This document shows positions 8,559 through 15,579 of a DNA stretch of 64,000 bases, one piece after another; the first letter of the stretch is position 1, and every line of letters begins with the position of its first letter. The notes under the pieces were generated by a model, which ran no database searches, was not told where the DNA came from, and saw only the letters and a list, made by a program, of their open reading frames with translations. A program made the position numbers and the translations under genes. This DNA is from Ilumatobacteraceae bacterium (GTDB lineage: Bacteria > Actinomycetota > Acidimicrobiia > Acidimicrobiales > Ilumatobacteraceae), in assembly GCA_022843125.1 (NCBI GenBank), contig JALHOG010000001.1, positions 132,088-196,087 of the forward strand, given 5' to 3'.

Positions 8559-8599
8559 CGACATGGCTGGACCGTAGTCGCTCCCAGAACGCCATGTCG
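8559..8599 (-). promoter_or_regulatory. Likely coxSLM promoter bracketed by a 9-bp inverted repeat
   Basis: CGACATGGC at 8559-8567 and its exact complement GCCATGTCG at 8591-8599 are separated by 23 bases. On the minus strand, toward coxS, TACGGT (8571-8576) lies between the arms as a -10 box. A weak -35, GCGACA, falls in the upstream arm with an 18-base gap. The arm centres are 32 bases apart, about three helical turns, so a regulator binding both arms would sit across the promoter. A leader of about 55 bases would then carry the GAGGGGAG ribosome binding site. No regulator gene for it is identified in the window. Confidence 0.5.
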
Positions 8600-8610
8600 C
8601 ATCTGGAGCG

Positions 8611-8646
8611 TCGTCGGGACTGTCGTCGGGGGTGTCGTCGGGGGTG
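8611..8646. repeat. Three tandem 12-bp units
   Basis: Three consecutive copies of TCGTCGGGGGTG; the first has a two-base change (TCGTCGGGACTG). The array directly abuts the stop codon of the lipoprotein gene at 8647 and lies between it and coxS. It has no coding role in the chosen frames. Confidence 0.8.
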
Positions 8647-9555
8647 TCACAGCGAGAGGCCCGGGCAGGCGAGCCCGTAGACCGGGAGGTCGGCGGTGGC
8701 CACACCGGGCTGCGAGTCGATCACTCCCTGGCCGAGCGTGGTCGCCCCGGTGCGCTGGAGGTCGACGCCCCACACCTGCCACTCGTCGTCGGTGACCGCG
8801 TCCGCCCCGTACGAGAACAGGGTGTTGCCGGCGCAGAACACGCCCTGGTGCCACCTGGTCGTTCCGCCGACAATCAGATCGAGTGCGGCGCCGTCGCTGT
8901 GCGTGAAGCGGAACACGCAGCCCTGCTCATCGGCGCCGAACACGCCGAGTCGGACGCCAGACGCCCCCGAACCGACGACCGCCAGCACCTGGTCACCCGC
9001 CTGTTCGTCGATCTGCACCGCGCCGATCACCTTCGCGTAGCCGGGTCCGACGTCATCGATCGCCAACTCCGACACGACGCCGGCCGATGACACGAGCCGC
9101 ACCCGCCATGTCCCGTCCAGATAGGAGGTGATCGTGTCGTCGGCGCTGCCGTCACCGAGCGCGTCGATCGATGCCGATGAGACCCCGGAGACGTCCGGGG
9201 GAACGGGAGCCCATGCACCGCACCCCGGATCCGCGACGAGCGGCGGGGTTGGGGCTGGTGTCGGGGTTGGGGCTGGTGGCGGCGGGATGGTCGTCACGGC
9301 GACCGATGGCGGGGCAGTGGTCGGCGTGGTCGGCGTGGCCGCAGTCGTCGGTGCGGGCGTGATCACTGGTGCAGTCGGTGAGACCCCGATCTGGTCGGTC
9401 ATGGTGATCCCGTCGGGGGCGGTCCCGGTCGTGCATCCGGCGGTGAGCAGCACGCCCAGCACTGCCACGGCGGCGGGAGCCACCCGTCTGCGTCGGGAGA
9501 TGGTGGCGCCGATGGCGCTCGTGGTGGCCGTTGCGTTGGTCTCGATCGTGCTCAT
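8647..9555 (-). CDS. Putative lipoprotein with Pro/Thr-rich linker
   Basis: A 302-residue protein of unknown function. After an Arg-rich n-region (RRRR at 21-24) and a hydrophobic stretch, the lipobox VLLTAGC puts the lipidated Cys at 41. A linker of Pro, Thr and Ala follows, including [12 protein letters not shown], encoded by a 16-base direct repeat at 9245-9260 and 9263-9278. The C-terminal ectodomain contains [20 protein letters not shown] and three further Cys; it suggests a beta-rich fold comparable with the extracellular domains of other actinobacterial lipoproteins. Start at the ATG 9555; an in-frame GTG at 9591 would add 12 residues. No ribosome site decides between them. Confidence 0.7.
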   Translation of the reverse strand: MSTIETNATATTSAIGATISRRRRVAPAAVAVLGVLLTAGCTTGTAPDGITMTDQIGVSPTAPVITPAPTTAATPTTPTTAPPSVAVTTIPPPPAPTPTPAPTPPLVADPGCGAWAPVPPDVSGVSSASIDALGDGSADDTITSYLDGTWRVRLVSSAGVVSELAIDDVGPGYAKVIGAVQIDEQAGDQVLAVVGSGASGVRLGVFGADEQGCVFRFTHSDGAALDLIVGGTTRWHQGVFCAGNTLFSYGADAVTDDEWQVWGVDLQRTGATTLGQGVIDSQPGVATADLPVYGLACPGLSL

Positions 9556-9624
9556 GTCGGTCGAGAGCGGTGCGCGGCGCCGACCTTTCACTTTGCTGCC
9601 GTAGTCCGGTCGCTCGCTGCGACG

Positions 9625-10416
9625 TCACGGGTGAGCGCCGAGGTAGCTGCGCAGTTCGCCTTGGAGGTCGGCTTCGACCTCGTCGTACCGTGCCCGGAGA
9701 GCGTCGACGGGCCAATCAGCGGGCACGAGCTCGGCCGGGAGCATGGGCTCGGTACGCAGGAATCGCACCACGGCTGCCGACGATCGGAACACCTGCGGGA
9801 TCGCCGCCGGATCGCCGCCCAGGGCGGAGGCTGCGGCGTCGAGCTGCGCCGTCAGCTCCGACGCGTCATGGGCGATCGCAGGCAGGTCCCACAGCCGGGC
9901 GACGAGCTCGTCGTCGTTCGACGTCGTGCCGGACATCACCGTCCATCCGGCATCGAGGGGCGGTGCGGGGAGATTGGCGGGGCGGAGCCAGGTGTCGGGT
10001 CGGAGTTCGGCGAAGCGGTGATCGGTCAGTACCTGCCGTGAACGGCGACGTTCGTCGAGGGGGCGGCGCTCGTCGAGCGCGATCGCGGTGCACCACGAGC
10101 CGTCCCAGTCGGCGCTCGGCGGGCGACGGCCCGTGTCCTGCGCGTGCTGTCGGTCGAGGAGTCGGCCGACGAGGCGGTAGCGGCCGTCGACGGCGTCGAG
10201 TTCGCCGGCGGCGACCATCCGCGAGAGTGCCGTCCGCATGGTGCCGCCGGCGATGCCGAAGAGCTCGGCGAGCGCCACCAGACGGTTGCCCGGCAGCGCC
10301 GGTGGGTGGGTTCCGAGCAGGGCCGACAGGGCGAGTGACCGGGCATCGAGTGGTCGCAGCGTCGCACCAGACATCGTGCTGATGGGACGACGTGCATCAC
10401 CAGTCTTGCTCGCCAT
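9625..10416 (-). CDS. PaaX-family transcriptional regulator
   Basis: A 263-residue protein with an N-terminal winged helix (LPGNRLVALAELFGIAGGTMRTALSRMVAAGEL, where the recognition helix holds the TALSR segment), a central PaaX domain and a C-terminal region typical of PaaX-like regulators. The founding member represses phenylacetate catabolism and releases DNA on binding phenylacetyl-CoA; other members act on unrelated pathways. The gene is divergent from a fatty acid desaturase with only 24 bases between the starts, so control of the desaturase, of itself or both is a fair inference. No phenylacetate genes occur in the window. Confidence 0.8.
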   Translation of the reverse strand: MASKTGDARRPISTMSGATLRPLDARSLALSALLGTHPPALPGNRLVALAELFGIAGGTMRTALSRMVAAGELDAVDGRYRLVGRLLDRQHAQDTGRRPPSADWDGSWCTAIALDERRPLDERRRSRQVLTDHRFAELRPDTWLRPANLPAPPLDAGWTVMSGTTSNDDELVARLWDLPAIAHDASELTAQLDAAASALGGDPAAIPQVFRSSAAVVRFLRTEPMLPAELVPADWPVDALRARYDEVEADLQGELRSYLGAHP

Positions 10417-10424
10417 GATCGCTC

Positions 10425-10434
10425 ACTGTAACGT
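10425..10434. promoter_or_regulatory. Overlapping divergent -10 boxes of paaX-like and desaturase genes
   Basis: TACAGT on the minus strand (10425-10430) is 8 bases from the ATG at 10416. TAACGT on the plus strand (10429-10434) is 6 bases from the ATG at 10441. The boxes share two bases, so the two promoters should exclude each other. Confidence 0.5.
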
Positions 10435-10440
10435 CGGTGC

Positions 10441-11460
10441 ATGAGCGGGACCACGATGGGGCACGCGCCGTACGCACCCGGCTCGATGGTGCCGAAGGGG
10501 CTCCCAGCTGCACTCCCCACGGCGACGCTCAGCGAGCGCGGGCGCCCGACCGGCGCGCTCCGTGATGAACTGCGGCGGATCCCGAATTCGCGCAACGCTG
10601 TCGCCGTGACCGCAACGCTCTTGCAGTCGTTCGGTGTGGTGTTCGCCGCCGCAGTGATCCACACGTGGTGGGCGTACGTGCTCGCCTTCGCGTTGATGGC
10701 GCGCGGCCATGTGTGCCTGAACATCCTCGCCCACGAGGCTGCCCATCGGTTGCTGTTCACGAATCGTCACGCCAACGATCTCACCGGTCGATTCCTGCTC
10801 GGGTATCCGAGCTATCAGGCGATGCTGGCGTACCGGCGGGCCCACTTCGCACACCATCGTGACGAGATGGGACCCGACGAGCCCGACCTCGGGCTGTACG
10901 CCGGCTACCCGATCTCACGCGACTCGTGGCGTCGCAAGCTCACCCGTGATGCCGTCGGCATCAGCGCCTGGAAGAACTTCCGCGTGCTGTTCGGAGCGAT
11001 GGCGAAGCGCCGCAGCGAGGCGCTCCAGATCCTCGCGGTCCACCTGGTGATGCTCGGTGCCGCCGTGGCGTTCATGCGCCCGCTCGCCTATGTGGTGTGG
11101 ATCGTGTCCTGGTCGACCCTCTGGAAGGTCTCGAACCGCCTCCGCGCGATCGCCGAGCACGGTGGGATGGTCCGCTCCCGCGACCGTCGCGAGACCACCC
11201 ACGTGATCCATCAGTCGTGGCTCGCCCGCTACTGGATGGTGCCGTACCACACCGGTTGGCACCTGGCCCACCACGTCGACATGGGGGTGCCCTGGACCTC
11301 GCTGCCGCGATTGCACGACGAGCTCGTGACCGCGGGGTGGGTCACACCGTCGATCGAGTACCCGAGCTACCGAGCGTTTTGGAAGGCAGCGGCCTCCGGC
11401 AGCCAGCGAGGTCGGGGCGCCCGCGACGAGAGGACGAGCTCGCTCGCGTTCGACGCGTGA
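10441..11460 (+). CDS. Membrane fatty acid desaturase / hydroxylase
   Basis: A 339-residue integral membrane di-iron enzyme. The three histidine boxes are HEAAH, HFAHH and HLAHH, which ligate the two irons. Hydrophobic segments surround the first box and lie before the third. The family introduces double bonds or hydroxyls into fatty acyl chains or carotenoids using O2 and an electron donor. No ferredoxin or reductase is nearby. The ATG at 10441 is supported by TAACGT 6 bases upstream. Divergent to a PaaX-type regulator. The precise substrate and regiochemistry are unknown. Confidence 0.85.
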   Translation: MSGTTMGHAPYAPGSMVPKGLPAALPTATLSERGRPTGALRDELRRIPNSRNAVAVTATLLQSFGVVFAAAVIHTWWAYVLAFALMARGHVCLNILAHEAAHRLLFTNRHANDLTGRFLLGYPSYQAMLAYRRAHFAHHRDEMGPDEPDLGLYAGYPISRDSWRRKLTRDAVGISAWKNFRVLFGAMAKRRSEALQILAVHLVMLGAAVAFMRPLAYVVWIVSWSTLWKVSNRLRAIAEHGGMVRSRDRRETTHVIHQSWLARYWMVPYHTGWHLAHHVDMGVPWTSLPRLHDELVTAGWVTPSIEYPSYRAFWKAAASGSQRGRGARDERTSSLAFDA

Positions 11461-11479
11461 GGCTGCGACCGACGCGCGG

Positions 11480-11905
11480 TCAGCCGACGATCTCGAGGAG
11501 GTCTTGCACCACGAGCACGGCGAGGAAGCAGATCACCACGCCGCCGAAGATCGTGTAGTGCCAACGCTTCGAGTGGTCGGCCCGCCAGAACCGGCGGATG
11601 CTCATCACGATCGCAACGATGGCGATGAGGCCGATCGGTAGCCCGATCCACGGCCCGACCTGGCTCGCGATGCCGACGACCGGGAGCACGAACGGGAACA
11701 CGATGTACATCAGCAGGCACCGGACGGTGGCGACCATCAGCGACGTCTGGAACGCCTTGCGGGCCTCTTCGGCCGTCGCCTTCGGGCCGTCGACCGGGAG
11801 GCGGAGCAATCGGCGCATGAAACGATCGGCGTTGCTGCGGACAGCCGGTGCCGTCGCATCGGTCGTGGCCGTGGCCGACTGGGAGGTGATCGGTTCGGTG
11901 CTCAT
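11480..11905 (-). CDS. Small membrane protein of unknown function
   Basis: A 141-residue protein with a Thr/Ala-rich N-terminus, a basic amphipathic stretch (RFMRRLLRLPVDGPKATAEE) and three predicted membrane segments, at about residues 57-75 (VATVRCLLMYIVFPFVLPVVG), 84-102 and 117-136. I do not recognise a named family. Its ATG (11903-11905) overlaps the stop codon of the HAD gene (ATGA), so it is the third gene of an operon with that phosphatase and a K+ channel. A role in ion homeostasis is possible but rests only on position. Confidence 0.75.
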   Translation of the reverse strand: MSTEPITSQSATATTDATAPAVRSNADRFMRRLLRLPVDGPKATAEEARKAFQTSLMVATVRCLLMYIVFPFVLPVVGIASQVGPWIGLPIGLIAIVAIVMSIRRFWRADHSKRWHYTIFGGVVICFLAVLVVQDLLEIVG

Positions 11906-12594
11906 GCGCCCGGCCAACGGTAGGCGCGCCCGACGAGGTCCACAACTTCCGCCGGGGTCTCCGCGAGCGTGACGGCACCGGCCTTCATCAGTTCCTCGAT
12001 CGAGCCATACCCCCACAGCACCCCGATGCAGGGAATGTGGTGCTGCATCGCGCCCAGCACGTCGTGATCCCGGTCGCCGACCATGATCACGTGGTCCCAC
12101 GGATCCGGATCGGCGTGGATGCCGAGCTCGCGGAGCGCATGGTCGATCACCTGGGCCTTCGTCCGGCGCTCACTGGTGAGCGACGCTCCGGCGCGGACCT
12201 CGAAGCGGTGACTGATGTCGAAGTACTCGAGGATCGGGTGTGCGGTCACCTCTGGCTTGGCCGTCGCGACCGACAGCGAGTAGCCAGCGGCCGAGAGTGC
12301 ATCGAGCATGTCGATGATGCCGTCGTAGAGCGTGTTCTCGTAGGCGCCGATCGTGGCGTACCGATCGCGGTAGGTGTCGATCACCCGTTCGAGGGCGTCG
12401 TCAGGAATGCCGATCGAGGGGAGACCGATCTCGAACGGCGGGCCGATCACCGAGCGCACCTCCGCCTCGGTCGGCACCGGGAAGCCCTCGATCTCGCACG
12501 CCCAGCGCAACGAGTTCAGGATGCCCGGCTCCGAATCGGACAGGGTGCCGTCGAGGTCGAGCAGCACGTGGGTGCGATCGGCGCGGCTGCTCAT
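11902..12594 (-). CDS. HAD-superfamily hydrolase, phosphoglycolate phosphatase-like
   Basis: A 230-residue HAD phosphatase. Motif I is LLDLDGTLSDSEPG with the two catalytic Asp, motif II is the Thr in LSVATAKPEV, the Lys of motif III is in RRTKAQVID, and motif IV is MVGDRDHDVLGA. A helical cap between motifs I and II places it in the Gph/PGP group that dephosphorylates small phosphorylated metabolites. Start ATG 12594 overlaps the K+ channel stop (ATGA) and its own stop overlaps the next start, so the three genes are translationally linked. The substrate is not deducible. Confidence 0.87.
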   Translation of the reverse strand: MSSRADRTHVLLDLDGTLSDSEPGILNSLRWACEIEGFPVPTEAEVRSVIGPPFEIGLPSIGIPDDALERVIDTYRDRYATIGAYENTLYDGIIDMLDALSAAGYSLSVATAKPEVTAHPILEYFDISHRFEVRAGASLTSERRTKAQVIDHALRELGIHADPDPWDHVIMVGDRDHDVLGAMQHHIPCIGVLWGYGSIEELMKAGAVTLAETPAEVVDLVGRAYRWPGA

Positions 12595-13577
12595 GCACAC
12601 ACCTTGTCGAGCAGGGCGAGCGCGTCGGCGGTGCCGACAGCGATGACGACGTTGCCCGGATGCAGGATGAGGTCGGGGTCGGGATTGGTCGTGAACGATC
12701 CGTCGTCGCCGCGCACCGCCAGCACCAGCACACCCGCCCCCTGGCGGAGATTGGCCGCTCGCAGCGAGACCCCGGCCAGGCGCGAGCCGGGGGTGATCTG
12801 CACCTCCTGCATCCGAAAGTCCATCGACCGCTCGTGCATGACGACGTCGACGAACTCCGCGACGTTGGGTTGCACGACGAACGACGCCATGCGCGCGGCG
12901 CCGAGTTCCTGCGGGTTGACGACCCGATCGGCTCCGGCGCGGCTCAGTTTGCCGATCGACTCGTCGGCGCGTGCACGAGCAACGATGAACAGGTCGGGGT
13001 TCATCGCCCGGCTGGACAGTGTGACGAACAGGTTCTCGGCATCGGCCTGCAGCGCGGCGACGAGCGCCTGCGCGTGCTCGACGCCGGCGGCCCGCAGCGT
13101 CGCGTCGAGGGTCACGTCGCCGACGATGGTGGCGTACGGGGCACCCACGAGACGTGCCGGATCGATGTCGACGACGACGATCGAGCGGCCGTTGCGCGCC
13201 AGGTCGTTCGCGACGGCTCTGCCGACACGTCCCCAGCCGCACACGATCACGTGCCCGCGCATGCCTGCGATCCGCTTGTCCATCCTGCGCCTCCCCACGA
13301 ACTCCCGGAACTGGCCCTCGACGACGACTTGCACCATCAAGGTGAGCGTGTAGAGCGCGGTACTGACGCCCGTGACGATGATCGCCATCGTGAACCACTT
13401 CTCGGCCGTGCCGAACGGCTCCACCTCGCGGAACCCGACGGTGGTGATCGTGGTGACCGTCTGGTAGACCGCATCCACCCACGAGAAGCCGAACAGCCGA
13501 TAGCCGATCGTGCCGATCACGATGATCGCGCCGAACATGCCGAGGGCGACGCGGACACGCGAGATCGCTGGGCTCAC
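12591..13577 (-). CDS. Potassium channel protein with TrkA-N (RCK) and TrkA-C domains
   Basis: A 328-residue channel subunit of the two-transmembrane type: TM1 (ALGMFGAIIVIGTIGYRLF), pore loop and selectivity filter TTITTVGFRE, TM2 (AIIVTGVSTALYTLTLMVQ), then a cytoplasmic RCK domain starting GHVIVCGWGRVGRAVANDLA and a TrkA-C-type domain with ITPGSRLAGVSLR. It resembles MthK-type K+ channels gated by ligands at the RCK ring. Three in-frame GTG starts exist (13601, 13586, 13577). I choose 13577, which lies 7 bases after TACCGT (13585-13590); the longer frame adds eight residues. Heads an operon with the HAD phosphatase and a membrane protein. Confidence 0.87.
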   Translation of the reverse strand: MSPAISRVRVALGMFGAIIVIGTIGYRLFGFSWVDAVYQTVTTITTVGFREVEPFGTAEKWFTMAIIVTGVSTALYTLTLMVQVVVEGQFREFVGRRRMDKRIAGMRGHVIVCGWGRVGRAVANDLARNGRSIVVVDIDPARLVGAPYATIVGDVTLDATLRAAGVEHAQALVAALQADAENLFVTLSSRAMNPDLFIVARARADESIGKLSRAGADRVVNPQELGAARMASFVVQPNVAEFVDVVMHERSMDFRMQEVQITPGSRLAGVSLRAANLRQGAGVLVLAVRGDDGSFTTNPDPDLILHPGNVVIAVGTADALALLDKVCA

Positions 13578-13584
13578 GCCGCTC

Positions 13585-13590
13585 ACGGTA
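13585..13590 (-). promoter_or_regulatory. Leaderless-type -10 box (TACCGT)
   Basis: TACCGT on the minus strand, 7 bases before the GTG at 13577. It decides among three candidate starts of the K+ channel gene. Confidence 0.4.
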
Positions 13591-13734
13591 GTGCGCGCCA
13601 CCTCCGGCGGCCGCGTTGCTGTCGCGCGTCGGACCGAGCAGCCCGGCCAGTGTGCGCGCGACCGCCGAGTCAGGACGATTGTGAACGGTAGGGGAACGTC
13701 CGGTTCCTCTCGACGGTGGCTGCGCCGGCCGTCC

Positions 13735-13740
13735 TAGGAT
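13735..13740 (+). promoter_or_regulatory. Leaderless-type -10 box (TAGGAT)
   Basis: TAGGAT ends 7 bases before the GTG at 13748, the start of the GNAT gene. Confidence 0.45.
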
Positions 13741-13747
13741 CCCCACG

Positions 13748-14431
13748 GTGAAGCTGGCGTGGTTCGCGACGCCCGACGAGGTGGCGGTGGTCGACTCTCA
13801 GGATGCGCTCCGTGAGCTCGCCGCCGACCGATCCTGCGTCGCGTGGTGGATCGCCAACCGGCACGAGCCCACGGTCGCCGAGGGTCGCGATCGCCTCGGG
13901 TTCCTGCATCGGCACGGCGTGTCTCCCTACGCCTTCACGCCGGCCGACCTGCAACCGGAACTGTCGATCGAGCGTGTCTGGCTCGACAACGTTGATGTCC
14001 AGTTGCTGATCTCCCAACTGAACCTCGACCTCTACAGCCGATATCCCGAGCCCGATGCGCTCGTCTTCAGTCTCGAGTCAGCCGACATCGTGGAGGGGGT
14101 CGGTGCGTTACTGATGGCTGAGCTCGACGGCGAGCCCGTCGGATGTGGCGCCTACCGGGTGATCGATGAACTGCCGGGTTCTGCCGAGATCAAGCGGATG
14201 TACGTCACGCTCGCCGGGCGAGGCAAGAAGATCGGGAGCGCTCTGCTGGCTGAGCTCGAGCGAGCGGGCGCTGCCGCCGGCGTTCAGCGCTTTGCGCTGG
14301 AGATGGGCCCCAGGCAGCCCGAGGCGCAGCGGATGTTCGACGCTGCCGGGTACGCCGTGTGCGAGCCGTGGGGTCCGTTCGTCGGCAGGGACCTGAGCAT
14401 CTGCATGGCGAAGCTGCGCTCGACACCCTGA
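13748..14431 (+). CDS. GNAT acetyltransferase with N-terminal DUF3291-like segment
   Basis: A 227-residue protein. Residues from about 105 onward form a GNAT domain: MYVTLAGRGKKIGSALLAELE is the acetyl-CoA-binding segment (RGKKIG corresponds to the Q/RxxGxG loop), and FALEMGPRQPEAQRMFDAAGY is the usual C-terminal half. The first 65 residues (AWWIANRHEPTVAEGRDRLG, then HRHGVSPYAFT) resemble the C-terminal part of DUF3291 proteins and do not belong to the acetyltransferase. This looks like a fusion. GTG start at 13748 with a TAGGAT box 7 bases upstream. The acyl acceptor is unknown. Confidence 0.78.
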   Translation: MKLAWFATPDEVAVVDSQDALRELAADRSCVAWWIANRHEPTVAEGRDRLGFLHRHGVSPYAFTPADLQPELSIERVWLDNVDVQLLISQLNLDLYSRYPEPDALVFSLESADIVEGVGALLMAELDGEPVGCGAYRVIDELPGSAEIKRMYVTLAGRGKKIGSALLAELERAGAAAGVQRFALEMGPRQPEAQRMFDAAGYAVCEPWGPFVGRDLSICMAKLRSTP

Positions 14432-14574
14432 CGAGCGCAGAGCGCACCTGCGCCGGTCGGAGCGCCCGCCAGCCCCGGTGGGCTCGGCCGTCGTTCTGCG
14501 GGCGCGTTCTGCGTTGCCGATCGGCTTCTCGAGCGGCCCTGGCCGCAATCGGTCTGGCACGACGCAGCGCTTCG

Positions 14575-14595
14575 ACACGATCCGTGGAATCGTGT
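14575..14595 (+). other. Small hairpin just upstream of the DUF1801 start
   Basis: ACACGAT and ATCGTGT form a 7-bp stem with a 7-base loop, ending 5 bases before the ATG at 14601. It covers the place where a ribosome binding site would be, so it might dampen initiation. It may equally be chance. Confidence 0.35.
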
Positions 14596-14600
14596 GCGTG

Positions 14601-14972
14601 ATGCGCTCGGCGGATGTCGATGCCTGGCTCGCTGCGACACGAAACCCGAAGAAGGACGTGATCGTTGCTGTACGAGCGGTCGTGATGTCCGACGACCGCA
14701 TCGCCGAGGCGATCAAGTACCGGGCCCCGGCGTTCATGTGTGGCGGGATCATGGCCTACTTCCACTGGAACGCCAAGGAGTTCGCCAGCCTGATCTTCCC
14801 GCTCGGCTCCCGCATCCCCGGTGAGTTCGAGCTGCTTCATGGCTCCGGCCTTCAGAGGACGATCCGCTTCGACCACGTCGACGCAGTCCACGCACACCGG
14901 GAACAGGTCCTCGACATCGTCGACGCCTGGTGTTCCCACGTCGTCGGACAGCGCCGAGAACCGGAGATCTAG
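14601..14972 (+). CDS. DUF1801-family protein
   Basis: A 123-residue single-domain protein. It carries the DUF1801/YdhG-type pattern: an early helix with DVIVAVRAVV, then EAIKYRAPAF and GGIMAYFHWNAKEFASLIFP. The family is small, cytoplasmic and of unknown biochemistry; some members look like nucleotide or metabolite binders. The start is the ATG at 14601; GTG codons at 14592 and 14598 are in frame or near but less likely. It lies alone between a GNAT gene and the convergent Nudix gene, with no clear promoter. Confidence 0.72.
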   Translation: MRSADVDAWLAATRNPKKDVIVAVRAVVMSDDRIAEAIKYRAPAFMCGGIMAYFHWNAKEFASLIFPLGSRIPGEFELLHGSGLQRTIRFDHVDAVHAHREQVLDIVDAWCSHVVGQRREPEI

Positions 14973-15005
14973 ACGGATCTGCGCGGGAGCGATCGGAGGC
15001 CGTCG

Positions 15006-15566
15006 CTAGAGGGGGAGGGCGCCGGCGGTGAAGGCGAAGCAGAGCGCGCCGAACGACAGGCCGTCGACGATGCGTCCGTCGAGCAGCATCGCTCGCACCT
15101 CGGCGACGTCGATCCACTCGACGCGGGCCGCCTCGTTGCGATCGGTGGGGCCACCGAGATCGACGGCGTCGCGCGCGAGGAAGATGTGGAACTCCTGGTC
15201 GACCAGGCCGTCGGCGGGGAAGAAGCGGCAGAGCGGTTCGACCGCGGTCGGTCGCCAACCGCTCTCCTCGGCGGCCTCGCGCACGGCCGCGGCCGCAATC
15301 GTCTCGCCATCGTCGACCGCTCCGGCGGGGATCTCCCACCCCCACGTGTCGGTGATGAACCGGTGCCGGTACAGCAGCAGCACACGGCCGTCCCGCACGA
15401 TGATCGTGCCGGCGGCGGGCCATGGCATGCGAACCACGTGGTGGTCGACCTGGGTGCCGTCCGGCATCAGCACGTCGGCGATGGCGAGCCGCACCCACGG
15501 GGAGTCGTAGATCGTCGACTCGCCGCGGTGCAACCACGTCCCGACAGCCGGTTGCTCCGGCGTCAC
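15006..15566 (-). CDS. Nudix hydrolase, ADP-ribose pyrophosphatase-like
   Basis: A 186-residue Nudix enzyme. The Nudix box reads [20 protein letters not shown] followed by SGW, with the REAAEE metal-binding glutamates intact. The layout, with a beta-rich N-terminal part and an ETI box after WGWEIPAG, is that of the NudF-type enzymes that cleave ADP-ribose or related NDP-sugars to AMP. GTG start at 15566 is 13 bases after the stop of the second CoxL-like gene, so the two are probably one transcript. A link between them is not known; flavin or cofactor cleanup is only a guess. Confidence 0.85.
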   Translation of the reverse strand: MTPEQPAVGTWLHRGESTIYDSPWVRLAIADVLMPDGTQVDHHVVRMPWPAAGTIIVRDGRVLLLYRHRFITDTWGWEIPAGAVDDGETIAAAAVREAAEESGWRPTAVEPLCRFFPADGLVDQEFHIFLARDAVDLGGPTDRNEAARVEWIDVAEVRAMLLDGRIVDGLSFGALCFAFTAGALPL

Positions 15567-15579
15567 GAAGGCCGCGCCG

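Noticed and set aside
5573..8680. A 1035-residue plus-strand open frame opposite coxL and coxS.
   Set aside because: It is antisense to well-kept coxL and coxS, has no recognisable motifs and is rich in Arg, Gly, His and Asp, the typical shadow of GC-rich codon use.
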